Source: Buttiauxella massiliensis (GTDB lineage Bacteria > Pseudomonadota > Gammaproteobacteria > Enterobacterales > Enterobacteriaceae). From it: a stretch of 64,000 nucleotides of DNA. Below the pieces are notes generated by a model, which searched no databases, was not told the DNA's origin, and was given only the letters and a program-made list of their open reading frames with translations. Shown in pieces: positions 25,057 through 33,671 of the stretch. Every line of letters starts with the position of its first letter. Position 1 is the first letter of the stretch. A program made the position numbers and the translations under genes. The DNA is taken from the NCBI RefSeq assembly GCF_902500225.1, contig NZ_LR722650.1, positions 124,001 through 188,000 of the forward strand, given 5' to 3'.

Positions 25057-25482
25057 ATGAGTTTAAATAATCTTGAGACAGTGAAAAAATACTTTAAATA
25101 TTGCGTTGATGGAAAAGATGCAGATCGCGTTAAAGAGTATTTTGACAAGGACGTTATTATTCATCGCCCTGATTGTGATGCACCTATTCATGGCGTTGAA
25201 AACTTCAAAAATGCACTGCTTGAACATGTAATTAATCGCTATGAATCCATTGTCACGACATTCAGCAAAGAAGTCATCACTGAAGATGTCGTCGTGGTTC
25301 ATCTGAAACATGTGGCGCGTGGTTCTAATACCTGGCATGGATTTGATGTCCATGGCAAAGATGTGACGTGGACCGCACTGACTTATTTCCGCTTTAATGC
25401 CGAAGGGAAAGTAGTCGAAGAGATTGTCGAGAGAAATGAATTATTCATGGCGAAGCAGGTTGGTATTATTGACTATCAATAA
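25057..25482 (+). CDS. NTF2-like / SnoaL-like protein
   Basis: A 141-aa cone-fold protein. The layout fits the SnoaL/NTF2-like superfamily: an N-terminal helix LETVKKYFKYCVDGKD, the short helix-strand DKDVIIHRPDCDAPIHGVENF, then long strands (VVVVHLKHVARGSN, TWTALTYFRFNAEGKVVEE). Members act as small isomerases, hydratases or binding proteins; the substrate here is unknown. GGAGTTATTACG precedes the ATG. It is the only gene of its unit, with a clear Rho-independent terminator after it, and is divergent from the LysR regulator. Confidence 0.75.
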   Translation: MSLNNLETVKKYFKYCVDGKDADRVKEYFDKDVIIHRPDCDAPIHGVENFKNALLEHVINRYESIVTTFSKEVITEDVVVVHLKHVARGSNTWHGFDVHGKDVTWTALTYFRFNAEGKVVEEIVERNELFMAKQVGIIDYQ

Positions 25483-25498
25483 CGGAATATAAGTAAAG

Positions 25499-25529
25499 CG
25501 CTGAATGCAGATTCAGCGTTTATTTTTTT
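25499..25529 (+). terminator. Rho-independent terminator of the NTF2-like gene
   Basis: CGCTGAAT-GCAG-ATTCAGCG stem-loop followed by TTTATTTTTTT. Confidence 0.88.
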
Positions 25530-25538
25530 ACAAAAAAC

Positions 25539-26510
25539 CTACACCGATCCCCGTACCAATAACTTCCAGTCCAGAATCTCATTCACGGTTTCAACTTCCG
25601 GGTTATCAATGCGCTCGAGCAGCAACTGCACGCTGCGAACACCGAGTTGGTGCATCGGCTGTTCGATGGTGGTGAGCGGCGGGTAGGTGACGGAGCCAAA
25701 CGGCACGCCGTCAAAGCCCATAATTGCCACATCTTCAGGCACGCGCAGCCCTTGTTCGTGGGCGTAATGCAGCGCACCACCTGCCAGTGCGTCAGAAATG
25801 GCGAATACCGCATCTGGCGGTTCCGGCAGGGTAAACAGTTCGGCCATCGCCTGTATGCCAGCCTGGTATTCGAGGCTGTCGGCATAGACTACCGCTTGCC
25901 AGTTTTTGCCGCAGGCTGCGCGATAACCGGCTTCACGCTGTTGCGAATAGAGATAACGCAAATCGCCGTTAATCAGCGCAATGCGCTTATAGCCAGATGT
26001 CATCAGGTGATCGACCGCGGCGGAAGCCGCTTTGAAGTTATCAATGGTCACAGATGATGCGTTATAACCTGGATCGCCTTCGCCGCATTGCACCCACGGC
26101 GAATCGCCAATCAGCGTGGTTAACCCTGGCAAGCAACTGATGGCATCCATAGTGATAACACCGTCGACCACTTTGCCGCTTAACAGGCGCAAATAGGCCG
26201 ATTCACGCGTCAGGCGCGATTCTGAATTGCACAGCAGAATGTGGTAGCCGTGCTTCTCCGCTTCCTCTTCAATGCCACGCACCACACGGGCGCAGAAGGG
26301 GTTAGTGATGTTCGACACCAGCACCAGCAGCATGCGACTACGCGAGGTGCGCAACTGGCGTGCCAGCAGGTTAGGTTGGTATTCACACGCCTCGATCGCC
26401 GCCAGCACTTTGTCGCGCGTGTCCGGTTTAACGGCAGGGTTGCCGTTTAATACCCGGGAAACAGTCGCGGTAGAAACACCAGCAATTCGCGCCACTTTAT
26501 CTATCGACAT
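25539..26510 (-). CDS. LacI-family transcriptional repressor
   Basis: A 323-aa repressor. Residues 1-55 are the LacI headpiece (IDKVARIAGVSTATVSRVLNGN with hinge helix), then a periplasmic-binding-like sugar domain (LLVLVSNITNPFCARVVRGIEEEA onward) and a C-terminal core with PLTTIEQPMHQLG. It probably controls the divergent MFS-dehydrogenase operon through two ATCGAT-centred operators between them. AAGGATCAAC precedes the chosen ATG; the frame continues 13 codons upstream without support. The effector is unknown but likely a glycoside or its oxidation product. Confidence 0.9.
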   Translation of the reverse strand: MSIDKVARIAGVSTATVSRVLNGNPAVKPDTRDKVLAAIEACEYQPNLLARQLRTSRSRMLLVLVSNITNPFCARVVRGIEEEAEKHGYHILLCNSESRLTRESAYLRLLSGKVVDGVITMDAISCLPGLTTLIGDSPWVQCGEGDPGYNASSVTIDNFKAASAAVDHLMTSGYKRIALINGDLRYLYSQQREAGYRAACGKNWQAVVYADSLEYQAGIQAMAELFTLPEPPDAVFAISDALAGGALHYAHEQGLRVPEDVAIMGFDGVPFGSVTYPPLTTIEQPMHQLGVRSVQLLLERIDNPEVETVNEILDWKLLVRGSV

Positions 26511-26603
26511 GTTGATCCTTTGCACGATCGGTTGATTTGTGAACCACATTCCAGATTCGAATCAATACTACCAAATAATTCACCCGCATGATGGAAGTCT
26601 CAA

Positions 26604-26619
26604 TGAAATCGATTACATT
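26604..26619. promoter_or_regulatory. LacI-type operator, distal
   Basis: TGAAATCGATTACATT, a near-palindrome centred on ATCGAT. Its centre is 32 bp (about three helical turns) from the second operator. Confidence 0.65.
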
Positions 26620-26634
26620 TTTATTGATGTGCGA

Positions 26635-26650
26635 ATGTAATCGATTACAT
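26635..26650. promoter_or_regulatory. LacI-type operator, perfect palindrome
   Basis: ATGTAATCGATTACAT is perfectly palindromic with a central CG, typical of LacI/GalR repressor sites, in the gap between the repressor gene and the MFS gene. Confidence 0.75.
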
Positions 26651-26656
26651 AATTTA

Positions 26657-26776
<120 letters not shown>

Positions 26777-26816
26777 AAACAACAATAACAAATGCAAACT
26801 CTGTACCGGAGGATTT

Positions 26817-28064
26817 ATGTCTTCTCACTCGGCCGTTGGGGCACAAGTGGTCACTCATAAATGGGTGATCCCACGCCTGTCGTTAATGATGTTTCTTGAG
26901 TTTTTCGTCTGGGGGGCCTGGTATGTGACCCTCGGCGTGGTGATGGGTAAATACGGTCTGAGCGCGTTGATTGGCGATGCGTATTCCACCGGGCCGATTG
27001 CTTCCATTTTGTCGCCATTTGTTCTCGGCATGCTGGTGGACCGTTTCTTTGCCTCGCAAAAAGTCCTCGGCGTGTTGCACCTGATTGGCGCGGCATTGCT
27101 GTGGTGGTTGCCGGGCGCGTTTGAAAGCGGGCAAAGCGGCCTGTTGTGGATAATCTTCGGCTACATGCTTTGCTACATGCCAACCATTGCGCTGAGCAAC
27201 AACGTAGCGTTCCACAGCCTGGCAAACAGCGAAAAAGGGTTCCCGATTGTGCGTGCGTTCGGCACCATCGGTTGGATTGTGGCGGGGCTGATTGTCGGCA
27301 CCAGCGGCCTTTCAGACAGCACTGGCATCTTCACTCTGGCGGCAGTCGCTTCCGTGGTATTGGGGATTTACAGCTTTACACTGCCCAATACGCCCGCGCC
27401 AGATCGTGGTAAGCCACTGTCGATGCGCGACCTGGTTTGTGCAGATGCTTTCGCACTGCTTAAACAGCGCCACTTTATGGTGTTTATCATCTGCGCCACG
27501 CTTATCTCTATTCCTCTGGCGGCTTATTACGCTTACGCCGCACCGTTTATTTCCGCGGTTGGGTTCGAGAACGTCAGTGGAGTGATGGCATTAGGGCAGA
27601 TGTCTGAGCTGCTGTTTATGCTGCTGATTCCGTTCTTCTTCCGCCGTCTGGGCATCAAAATGATGCTGCTTATCGGTATGCTGGCATGGTTTGCACGTTA
27701 CGCGATGTTTGCTCTGGGCATCACCGAAGAGACACGCTGGATGATCTACATCGGCATCATTTTGCATGGGGTATGTTACGACTTCTTCTTTGTGATCGGC
27801 TTTATCTATACCGATAAAGTGGCGGGCAACAAAGTGAAAGGCCAGGCGCAAAGCCTGCTGGTACTGTTCACTTACGGACTGGGGATGTTGATCGGTTCGC
27901 AAATTAGCGGCGCGGTATTTAACCGCTCGGTCACCGCACAAGGGGCTGAAGGCTTGCTGCAATGGCAACAATTCTGGTGGATGCCAGCGATAGCAGCCGT
28001 GGTGATTGCGGCGATCTTCTTCTTTAGTTTCAACTATAAAGAGGGCGAGCAGCATGGCAAATAA
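26817..28064 (+). CDS. MFS permease of the nucleoside:H+ symporter type
   Basis: A 415-aa inner-membrane transporter with about twelve helices. The start MFLEFFVWGAWYVTLG is the signature of the NupG/XapB (NHS) branch, and YMLCYMPTIALSNNVAFH also fits it. Members of this branch beside Gfo/Idh/MocA genes are usually sugar or glycoside carriers rather than nucleoside carriers. CGGAGGATTT precedes the ATG. First gene of a LacI-controlled operon; its end overlaps the next gene by 11 bases. Confidence 0.85.
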   Translation: MSSHSAVGAQVVTHKWVIPRLSLMMFLEFFVWGAWYVTLGVVMGKYGLSALIGDAYSTGPIASILSPFVLGMLVDRFFASQKVLGVLHLIGAALLWWLPGAFESGQSGLLWIIFGYMLCYMPTIALSNNVAFHSLANSEKGFPIVRAFGTIGWIVAGLIVGTSGLSDSTGIFTLAAVASVVLGIYSFTLPNTPAPDRGKPLSMRDLVCADAFALLKQRHFMVFIICATLISIPLAAYYAYAAPFISAVGFENVSGVMALGQMSELLFMLLIPFFFRRLGIKMMLLIGMLAWFARYAMFALGITEETRWMIYIGIILHGVCYDFFFVIGFIYTDKVAGNKVKGQAQSLLVLFTYGLGMLIGSQISGAVFNRSVTAQGAEGLLQWQQFWWMPAIAAVVIAAIFFFSFNYKEGEQHGK

Positions 28065-29142
28065 GCCGCTGCGCGTGTTGGTTGTGGGCTGCGGGAATAT
28101 GGGGAGTGCCCACAGCCTTGCGTATCAGCACCTGGACGAATTTACTCTCTGCGGGCTGGTGGCCCGCGGGGATTCTAAAGCCCGGTTGAAAGCACAACTC
28201 GCAGCGGATATCCCACTATTTGATGATTTAAAACGGGCGATTGCCGAAACCCAGGCTGATGCAGTATGCATCGCCACCTGGCCCGATACCCACGAAGTGC
28301 TGGCATTAACGGCACTTGCTGCAGGCTGTCATGTATTTCTCGAAAAGCCGCTCGCCACCACGGTGAGCGGGGCGAAACGCGTTATTGCCACCGCGCGGCT
28401 GGCAGGTAAAAAACTGGTGGTCGGCTACATCCTGCGTCACCACCCGGTGTGGCAGCAATTTATTCAGCTGTCGCATGGGCTTGGCAAACCGCTGGTGATG
28501 CGCTTGAACCTCAACCAGCAAAGCAGCGGCAGCGCCTGGCACACTCACAAAATGCTGATGCAGTCGCTTTCGCCGATTGTCGATTGCGGTGTGCATTATC
28601 TGGATGTGATGTGCCAAATGGCGCAATCCACCCCACAGTCGGTGAGTGCTATCGGCGTGCGCTTAAGCGATGAAATTCCATCCGAGCAGTTCAACTACGG
28701 CCAGCTTCAGGTACGTTTTGAAGACGGCTCCGTCGGCTGGTACGAGGCGGGATGGGGGCCGATGATGAGCCAGACAGCATTCTTTATTAAAGATGTGATT
28801 GGCCCACAAGGATCTGTTTCGATTATCGCCCGGGAAGCCGCTGGCGAAGGGCAGTCAGCCAATGTTGAAGCGCACACGCGCACTGAATCACTGCGCGTTC
28901 ATCACTCTCAATTAAACGCACAGGGCGAGTTTGTTCACCAGGATGAATGGGTGACGGCAAGCGATGAGCCCGATCACTTTGCCTTGTGCCAACTCGAACA
29001 ACAGTTTTTTGCCCGCGCCATTTTCGACGATAGCGATCTTTCGCAGCACTTGCAGCAGGCGGTTGAAAGCCTGGCCGTAGTGCTGGCGGCAGACCTTGCC
29101 GTTCGTGAGCAACGCACGGTTTTAATTAAGGAGATGTTGTAA
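28054..29142 (+). CDS. Gfo/Idh/MocA-family oxidoreductase 1
   Basis: A 362-aa NAD(P)-dependent dehydrogenase. The Rossmann nucleotide motif is VVGCGNMGSAHS near residue 9, and the family EKPLATTVSGAKR (catalytic Lys of EKP) is near 94. The metal-free active-site helix GVHYLDVMCQM near 180 carries the expected His-x3-D. Such enzymes oxidise a sugar or inositol hydroxyl, in glycoside pathways commonly C3. It overlaps the MFS gene, and its stop overlaps the isomerase start (TAATG), so the four genes form one translationally coupled unit. Confidence 0.85.
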   Translation: MANKPLRVLVVGCGNMGSAHSLAYQHLDEFTLCGLVARGDSKARLKAQLAADIPLFDDLKRAIAETQADAVCIATWPDTHEVLALTALAAGCHVFLEKPLATTVSGAKRVIATARLAGKKLVVGYILRHHPVWQQFIQLSHGLGKPLVMRLNLNQQSSGSAWHTHKMLMQSLSPIVDCGVHYLDVMCQMAQSTPQSVSAIGVRLSDEIPSEQFNYGQLQVRFEDGSVGWYEAGWGPMMSQTAFFIKDVIGPQGSVSIIAREAAGEGQSANVEAHTRTESLRVHHSQLNAQGEFVHQDEWVTASDEPDHFALCQLEQQFFARAIFDDSDLSQHLQQAVESLAVVLAADLAVREQRTVLIKEML

Positions 29143-30200
29143 TGAAAACCCTGAAAGGGCCGTCCATATTTCTCTCACAGTTTATATCCGACCAGCCGCC
29201 GTTTAACTCACTCGACACCTTAGCGGCCTGGGCTGCGGGTCTGGGCTATAAAGCGGTGCAAATCCCCACGCATCTGCCACATATATTCGACCTCGCCAAA
29301 GCCGCTGAAAGCCAGGAGTACTGCACGGAAATTCGTGGCATTTTGGGGAATGTAGGACTGGAAATCAGCGAGCTTTCAACCCATTTGCAGGGGCAACTGG
29401 TCGCCGTGCATCCGGCATATGACGCGGCATTTGCCGGATTCGCTCCACCGGAACTGGCGCACGATGCCACTGCGCGTCAGCAATGGGCGGTAAACAGCCT
29501 GAAACAAGCCGCTCGAGCCTCGCAAAATCTTGGGCTAAAGGCTCACGCCACGTTTTCTGGCGCACTGGCCTGGCCGTATTTTTACCCGTGGCCGCCGCGC
29601 AATGAGCAGTTGCTTGATGAAGCGTTTCAAGAACTTGCTGCCCGTTGGAAGCCGATTCTGGACTGCTTCGACGACGTGGGCGTTGATGTCTGCTTTGAGC
29701 TACATCCCGGCGAAGATTTGCATGATGGCGTCACGTTCGAGCGTTTTCTGGCATTAGTTGATAACCACCCGCGCTGCAATATCCTCTATGACCCAAGCCA
29801 TATGTTGCTGCAACACATGGATTACCTAGGTTTTATCGACCACTACCATGCACGAATCAAAGCTTTTCACGTCAAAGATGCCGAGTTTCAGATTTCGGCA
29901 AAAAGCGGTGTTTATGCCGGTTATCAGCCATGGATTGAGCGCCCTGGGCGTTTTCGTTCCCTTGGCGACGGGCAGGTTAATTTCAATGGGATCTTCAGCA
30001 AACTTGCGCAATATGACTACAGCGGATGGGCTACGCTTGAATGGGAGTGTTGTCTGAAAGCAGGCGATGCGGGCGCGCGGGAAGGGGCAAAATTTATCGC
30101 GGAACACATTATTCCGGTTGCCGAATATGCCTTTGACGACTTTGCGCTTCGTGACAGCGACAAATCAGCGGTGTGTCGTATGCTCGGGCTGGAGGAGTAA
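29142..30200 (+). CDS. TIM-barrel sugar isomerase/epimerase (AP-endonuclease-2 fold)
   Basis: A 352-aa cytosolic protein of the xylose-isomerase-like TIM-barrel family. Metal ligands are visible as Glu in VCFELHPGE near residue 187, Asp-x2-His in LYDPSHMLL near 218, His in FHVKDAE near 242, and Glu in TLEWECC near 302. It is longer than typical sugar-phosphate epimerases and lies between two Gfo/Idh/MocA dehydrogenases. By context it may epimerise or cleave a keto-glycoside made by the first dehydrogenase. The substrate cannot be read from sequence. Confidence 0.83.
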   Translation: MKTLKGPSIFLSQFISDQPPFNSLDTLAAWAAGLGYKAVQIPTHLPHIFDLAKAAESQEYCTEIRGILGNVGLEISELSTHLQGQLVAVHPAYDAAFAGFAPPELAHDATARQQWAVNSLKQAARASQNLGLKAHATFSGALAWPYFYPWPPRNEQLLDEAFQELAARWKPILDCFDDVGVDVCFELHPGEDLHDGVTFERFLALVDNHPRCNILYDPSHMLLQHMDYLGFIDHYHARIKAFHVKDAEFQISAKSGVYAGYQPWIERPGRFRSLGDGQVNFNGIFSKLAQYDYSGWATLEWECCLKAGDAGAREGAKFIAEHIIPVAEYAFDDFALRDSDKSAVCRMLGLEE

Positions 30201-30202
30201 CC

Positions 30203-31318
30203 ATGAAACGTATTCGTTTGGGTATGGTCGGCGGCGGTGAAGGCTCGTTTATCGGCGGCGTGCACCGTATCGCGGCACGGCTCGATGACCAGTTTGAGCT
30301 GGTTGCTGGGGCGTTTTCATCCTCGCCGGAAGTGGCAAAACGCAGCGGTGAGGCGTTGTTTATCGAAGACTCTCGCTGTTATGCCAGTTGGCAGGAAATG
30401 GCGCAAAGCGAGGCATCGCGCCCGGACGGTATTGAAATTGTCTCGATTGTCACCCCCAACCATCTGCACGTTCCGGTAGCAAAAGTCTTTCTGCAACACG
30501 GCATTCATGTCATCTGCGACAAACCGCTCGGGGTCACGCTTGCCGAGGCTCAGGAGCTTGCGCAGATTATCGACGCAACTGGTCTGCAATTTATTCTTAC
30601 CCATAACTACAGCGCACTGCCGATGGTGCGCGAAGCCCGCGCTCGTATCGCCAACAGTGAAATCGGTGATATTCGCGCCATCGAAGTTGAGTATTTGCAG
30701 GACTGGCTTAATGACAGATTGGAACTCACCGACAACAAACAGGCGAGCTGGCGCGGAAACCCGGCTATGGCGGGTGCCGGTGCGATTGGTGATATCGGCA
30801 CTCATGCCTGGCAACTGGCGGCGTTTGTCAGCGGTATGGAGCCAGAAACCGTGCGTGGCGAATTGCTGACACGTATTCCAGGCCGTGTACTGGACGACGA
30901 AGTGTACGCTGAAATGCGTTACGCCAACGGTGCGCGCGGGCGTTTGTGGGCAAGCCAGGTTGCTCCCGGTTTTGAAAACGATCTGCGCCTGCGTATCGTG
31001 GGAAGCAGGGCGACAATCAGTTTCCGCCAGCAACAGCCAGAAATTCTGGAAATCCATCCGCATCACGGAAACAGTTACGTTGTCACGCGAAACGGTGTCA
31101 ATAATCATGATTCCGTACGCCACCAGTGCCGCACACCTGCCGGGCACCCGGAAGGTTATCTGGAAGGTTTCGCACAAATCTACCGCGAAGCGGCGGTGAA
31201 AATTCGCGGTGGCGAAGCACCGTGGCTACCGGGCATTGCCGAAGGCCTTGCAGGTATGAAATTTATCGAGACTGTGCGAGAGAGTAGCCAACGAGGCGGG
31301 GAATGGCTGGAGTGGTAG
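30203..31318 (+). CDS. Gfo/Idh/MocA-family oxidoreductase 2
   Basis: A 371-aa NAD(P)-dependent dehydrogenase distinct from the first. Rossmann loop GMVGGGEGSFIGGVHR near residue 9 (a GGGEGS variant seen in one sub-branch), SIVTPNHLHVP near 78, CDKPLGVT with catalytic Lys near 105, and GAIGDIGTHAWQLA near 195 with His. With the first dehydrogenase it could form an oxidation/reduction pair around the isomerase. GGAGGAGTAACC precedes the ATG. It ends the operon; a 169-bp gap with its own palindrome follows. Confidence 0.86.
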   Translation: MKRIRLGMVGGGEGSFIGGVHRIAARLDDQFELVAGAFSSSPEVAKRSGEALFIEDSRCYASWQEMAQSEASRPDGIEIVSIVTPNHLHVPVAKVFLQHGIHVICDKPLGVTLAEAQELAQIIDATGLQFILTHNYSALPMVREARARIANSEIGDIRAIEVEYLQDWLNDRLELTDNKQASWRGNPAMAGAGAIGDIGTHAWQLAAFVSGMEPETVRGELLTRIPGRVLDDEVYAEMRYANGARGRLWASQVAPGFENDLRLRIVGSRATISFRQQQPEILEIHPHHGNSYVVTRNGVNNHDSVRHQCRTPAGHPEGYLEGFAQIYREAAVKIRGGEAPWLPGIAEGLAGMKFIETVRESSQRGGEWLEW

Positions 31319-31385
31319 CCCGTCTCACGCAAAAGTGAAATAAAAAATAACGTTACGTGCACCGCGTCGAAAAATCGCGCAAAGG

Positions 31386-31397
31386 TTAGCCGGCTAA
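31386..31397. promoter_or_regulatory. Palindrome before the ABC-importer operon
   Basis: TTAGCCGGCTAA, a perfect 12-bp palindrome with a CG centre, about 90 bp before the binding-protein gene. It differs from the ATCGAT operators, so it may bind another regulator. Confidence 0.35.
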
Positions 31398-31487
31398 GTT
31401 GCCGTCTGGTTCGATTGTTAACTAGCTTTTTTATTGGTGCGTTTAAAACTCACTCCCTCCGGTTTGGTCTGAACAAAAGAGGAAACA

Positions 31488-32753
31488 ATGAAAAAGCTGA
31501 CGTTAAGTCTTATTACCTTAGCGCTCGCGGGCGTTTCTAACGCCGCGCTTGCCGATACCCTGCGTATGGAATGCCCGATCTCGCCTGGCGGTAAGGAATA
31601 CTGCAAATACGTCAAAGACCGTTTTGAAAAACAGACCAGCAACAAGCTGGAGTTCATCGAGTTCCCGGCGGCGTCTGATGAAAAGCTGGCGCTGCTGCAA
31701 CAACTGTTTGCCGCCAAAGATGAAAAGGCGGTGGACTTGTTCCAGTCGGACACCATCTGGGTAGGGCTGCTCGATAAGCAAACTCTCGATTTAACCGACG
31801 CAGTGGGCGATATGAAAGGCGATTTCTTCCCCGGCCCTTGGGCGAATGACACGGTGAACGGTAAAGTGAAAGCGGTGCCGGCGTATCTGGATACCGGTGT
31901 GCTCTATTACCGCAAAGACCTGCTGGAAAAGTACAACGAGCAGCCGCCGAAAACCTGGGAAGATCTGACGCGCATCGCCACCAAAATTCAGGAAGAAGAG
32001 CGCAAAGCGGGGCACAAAAACTTCTGGGGGATGATCTTCCAGGGCAAATCGTATGAAGGGCTGACTTGTAACGCGCTGGAGTGGATTGACTCTTACGGCG
32101 GCGGCACCTTTATCGACGAAAAAGGGAACGTGACCGTAAATAATCCGAAGGCTGCGGCTGCACTGGATATGGTCGCTGGCTGGATTGGTAAAATCACGCC
32201 GAAAGGGGCGCTGGGTTACAAAGAAGAAGAATCGCGAGCGGTGTTCCAGAATGGTGATGCGCTGTTTATGCGCAACTGGCCATATGCGTATCTGCTCTCG
32301 CAAGGCGCGGATAGTCCGCTCAAAGGCAAAGTCGGCGTAGCACCGCTTCCGGCCGGGCCAGATGGCAAATCAGCCAACGCCCTGGGTGGTTGGCAGTGGT
32401 CCGTCAATGCCAATACCAAAAACAAAGATGCAGCGATTGCGTTGCTGAAAATCCTCACCGATGCTGATTCGCAGAAAATGCAGCTGAAATATCTCGGCTT
32501 CGCACCGACGCGAACGGCCCTGTATGAAGACAAAGCGGTACTGGAAACCGCACCGCATCTGACGATGTTTAAGGATATCTTCGCCAACGCAGTTCCGCGC
32601 CCGGCAACGGCCACCAAAAGCCAGTATCCGCGTGTCTCTAACGCCATCTTTAACGTGACCTTTAAAGTGCTCAACGGTAGCAGCGATGGCAAAACTGCGG
32701 TCGCCGATCTGCAAAAACGCCTTGAGCGTGTCAAAGGTAAGGACTGGCATTAA
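31488..32753 (+). CDS. Sugar ABC transporter periplasmic binding protein
   Basis: A 421-aa family-1 (MalE/ThuE-like) binding protein. Residues 1-23 are a signal peptide ending ALA. Features of trehalose/maltose-type binders are FPAASDEKLALLQQLFAAKDEKAVDLFQSDTI (residues ~57-88), VPAYLDTGVLYYRKDLL near 131, and LGGWQWSVNANTKNKDAA near 298. It is expected to bind a disaccharide such as isomaltulose, trehalulose or trehalose, given the alpha-glucosidases downstream. AGAGGAAACA precedes the start. First gene of the ABC-GH13 operon. Confidence 0.88.
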   Translation: MKKLTLSLITLALAGVSNAALADTLRMECPISPGGKEYCKYVKDRFEKQTSNKLEFIEFPAASDEKLALLQQLFAAKDEKAVDLFQSDTIWVGLLDKQTLDLTDAVGDMKGDFFPGPWANDTVNGKVKAVPAYLDTGVLYYRKDLLEKYNEQPPKTWEDLTRIATKIQEEERKAGHKNFWGMIFQGKSYEGLTCNALEWIDSYGGGTFIDEKGNVTVNNPKAAAALDMVAGWIGKITPKGALGYKEEESRAVFQNGDALFMRNWPYAYLLSQGADSPLKGKVGVAPLPAGPDGKSANALGGWQWSVNANTKNKDAAIALLKILTDADSQKMQLKYLGFAPTRTALYEDKAVLETAPHLTMFKDIFANAVPRPATATKSQYPRVSNAIFNVTFKVLNGSSDGKTAVADLQKRLERVKGKDWH

Positions 32754-33671
32754 TTGGCACATACAGGCTATCAACAACGGCGTCGCCGTATCGCATGGAT
32801 ACTGGTGGCGCCAGCGCTGTTACTTCTGGCACTTGCGGCGGGATGGCCGCTGGTGCGTACCTTCTTTTTCAGCTTCACCAACGCGATGCTCGACAACCCG
32901 TCCGAGTACCAAATGGTCGGGCTGGCAAACTATTACGCCACGCATGACGGCGACAGCAGCGGCGTGTTGGTTGACCCGCTGTGGTGGCAGGCTGTCGGCA
33001 ACACGCTGTGGTTTACCGTGGTGTCGGTTGGCATCGAGCTGTTTCTCGGGATGTTGCTGGCGCTGTTAATGAACCAGAAATTTCGCGGTCAGGGCTTAGT
33101 TCGCACCGCGATTCTGGTGCCGTGGGCAATTCCGACGATTGTGAGCGCCAAAATGTGGGGCTGGATGTTCCACGACCAATACGGTGTGGTGAACGATCTG
33201 CTGGCGAAAATCTTTGGCTATCAGGCACATCTGGCGTGGATTGCTGAGCCTTCGCTGTCGATGTGGGCGGTGGTGATTGCCGACGTCTGGAAAACCACGC
33301 CGTTTATGGCGCTGATGTTACTGGCCGCACTACAGCTGATCCCCAATGATCTTTACGAAGCCGCTCGTGTAGATGGTGCCAGCCCGTGGCAAAGGTTCAA
33401 GCGCATTACGCTGCCGCTGATTATGCCCGCGATGATTGTGGCACTGATTTTCCGTGTGATGGATGCGATGCGCATTTTCGATTTGATCTTCGTGTTGACC
33501 TCCAACAGCGAGGCCACCATGTCCGTTTCCGGCTACGCCCGGGAGCAAATCATCTCCTATCAGGATATGGGGATGGGCTCGGCGGCATCGGTGCTGGTGT
33601 TTATGATGGTGGCAGGCATAGCGGCCTGTTTTATCCGCGTCTCACGTTTAAACGAGAAGGAGAAGCGGTGA
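32754..33671 (+). CDS. Sugar ABC transporter permease (MalF type)
   Basis: A 305-aa inner-membrane permease with six helices. The EAA loop that docks the ATPase is EAARVDGASPWQRFKRITLPLI near residue 203. The frame begins with a TTG immediately after the binding-protein stop; AAGGA lies ten bases before it and no in-frame ATG occurs until well into the first helix region, so TTG is the likely start. Low-efficiency initiation could set permease levels below binding-protein levels. It ends TGATG, overlapping the next permease. Confidence 0.88.
   Translation: MAHTGYQQRRRRIAWILVAPALLLLALAAGWPLVRTFFFSFTNAMLDNPSEYQMVGLANYYATHDGDSSGVLVDPLWWQAVGNTLWFTVVSVGIELFLGMLLALLMNQKFRGQGLVRTAILVPWAIPTIVSAKMWGWMFHDQYGVVNDLLAKIFGYQAHLAWIAEPSLSMWAVVIADVWKTTPFMALMLLAALQLIPNDLYEAARVDGASPWQRFKRITLPLIMPAMIVALIFRVMDAMRIFDLIFVLTSNSEATMSVSGYAREQIISYQDMGMGSAASVLVFMMVAGIAACFIRVSRLNEKEKR

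Noticed and set aside
30317-31177. 286-codon open frame on the minus strand
   Set aside because: It lies wholly antisense to the second Gfo/Idh/MocA gene, has no ribosome-binding site and no family pattern; it is a codon-bias shadow.
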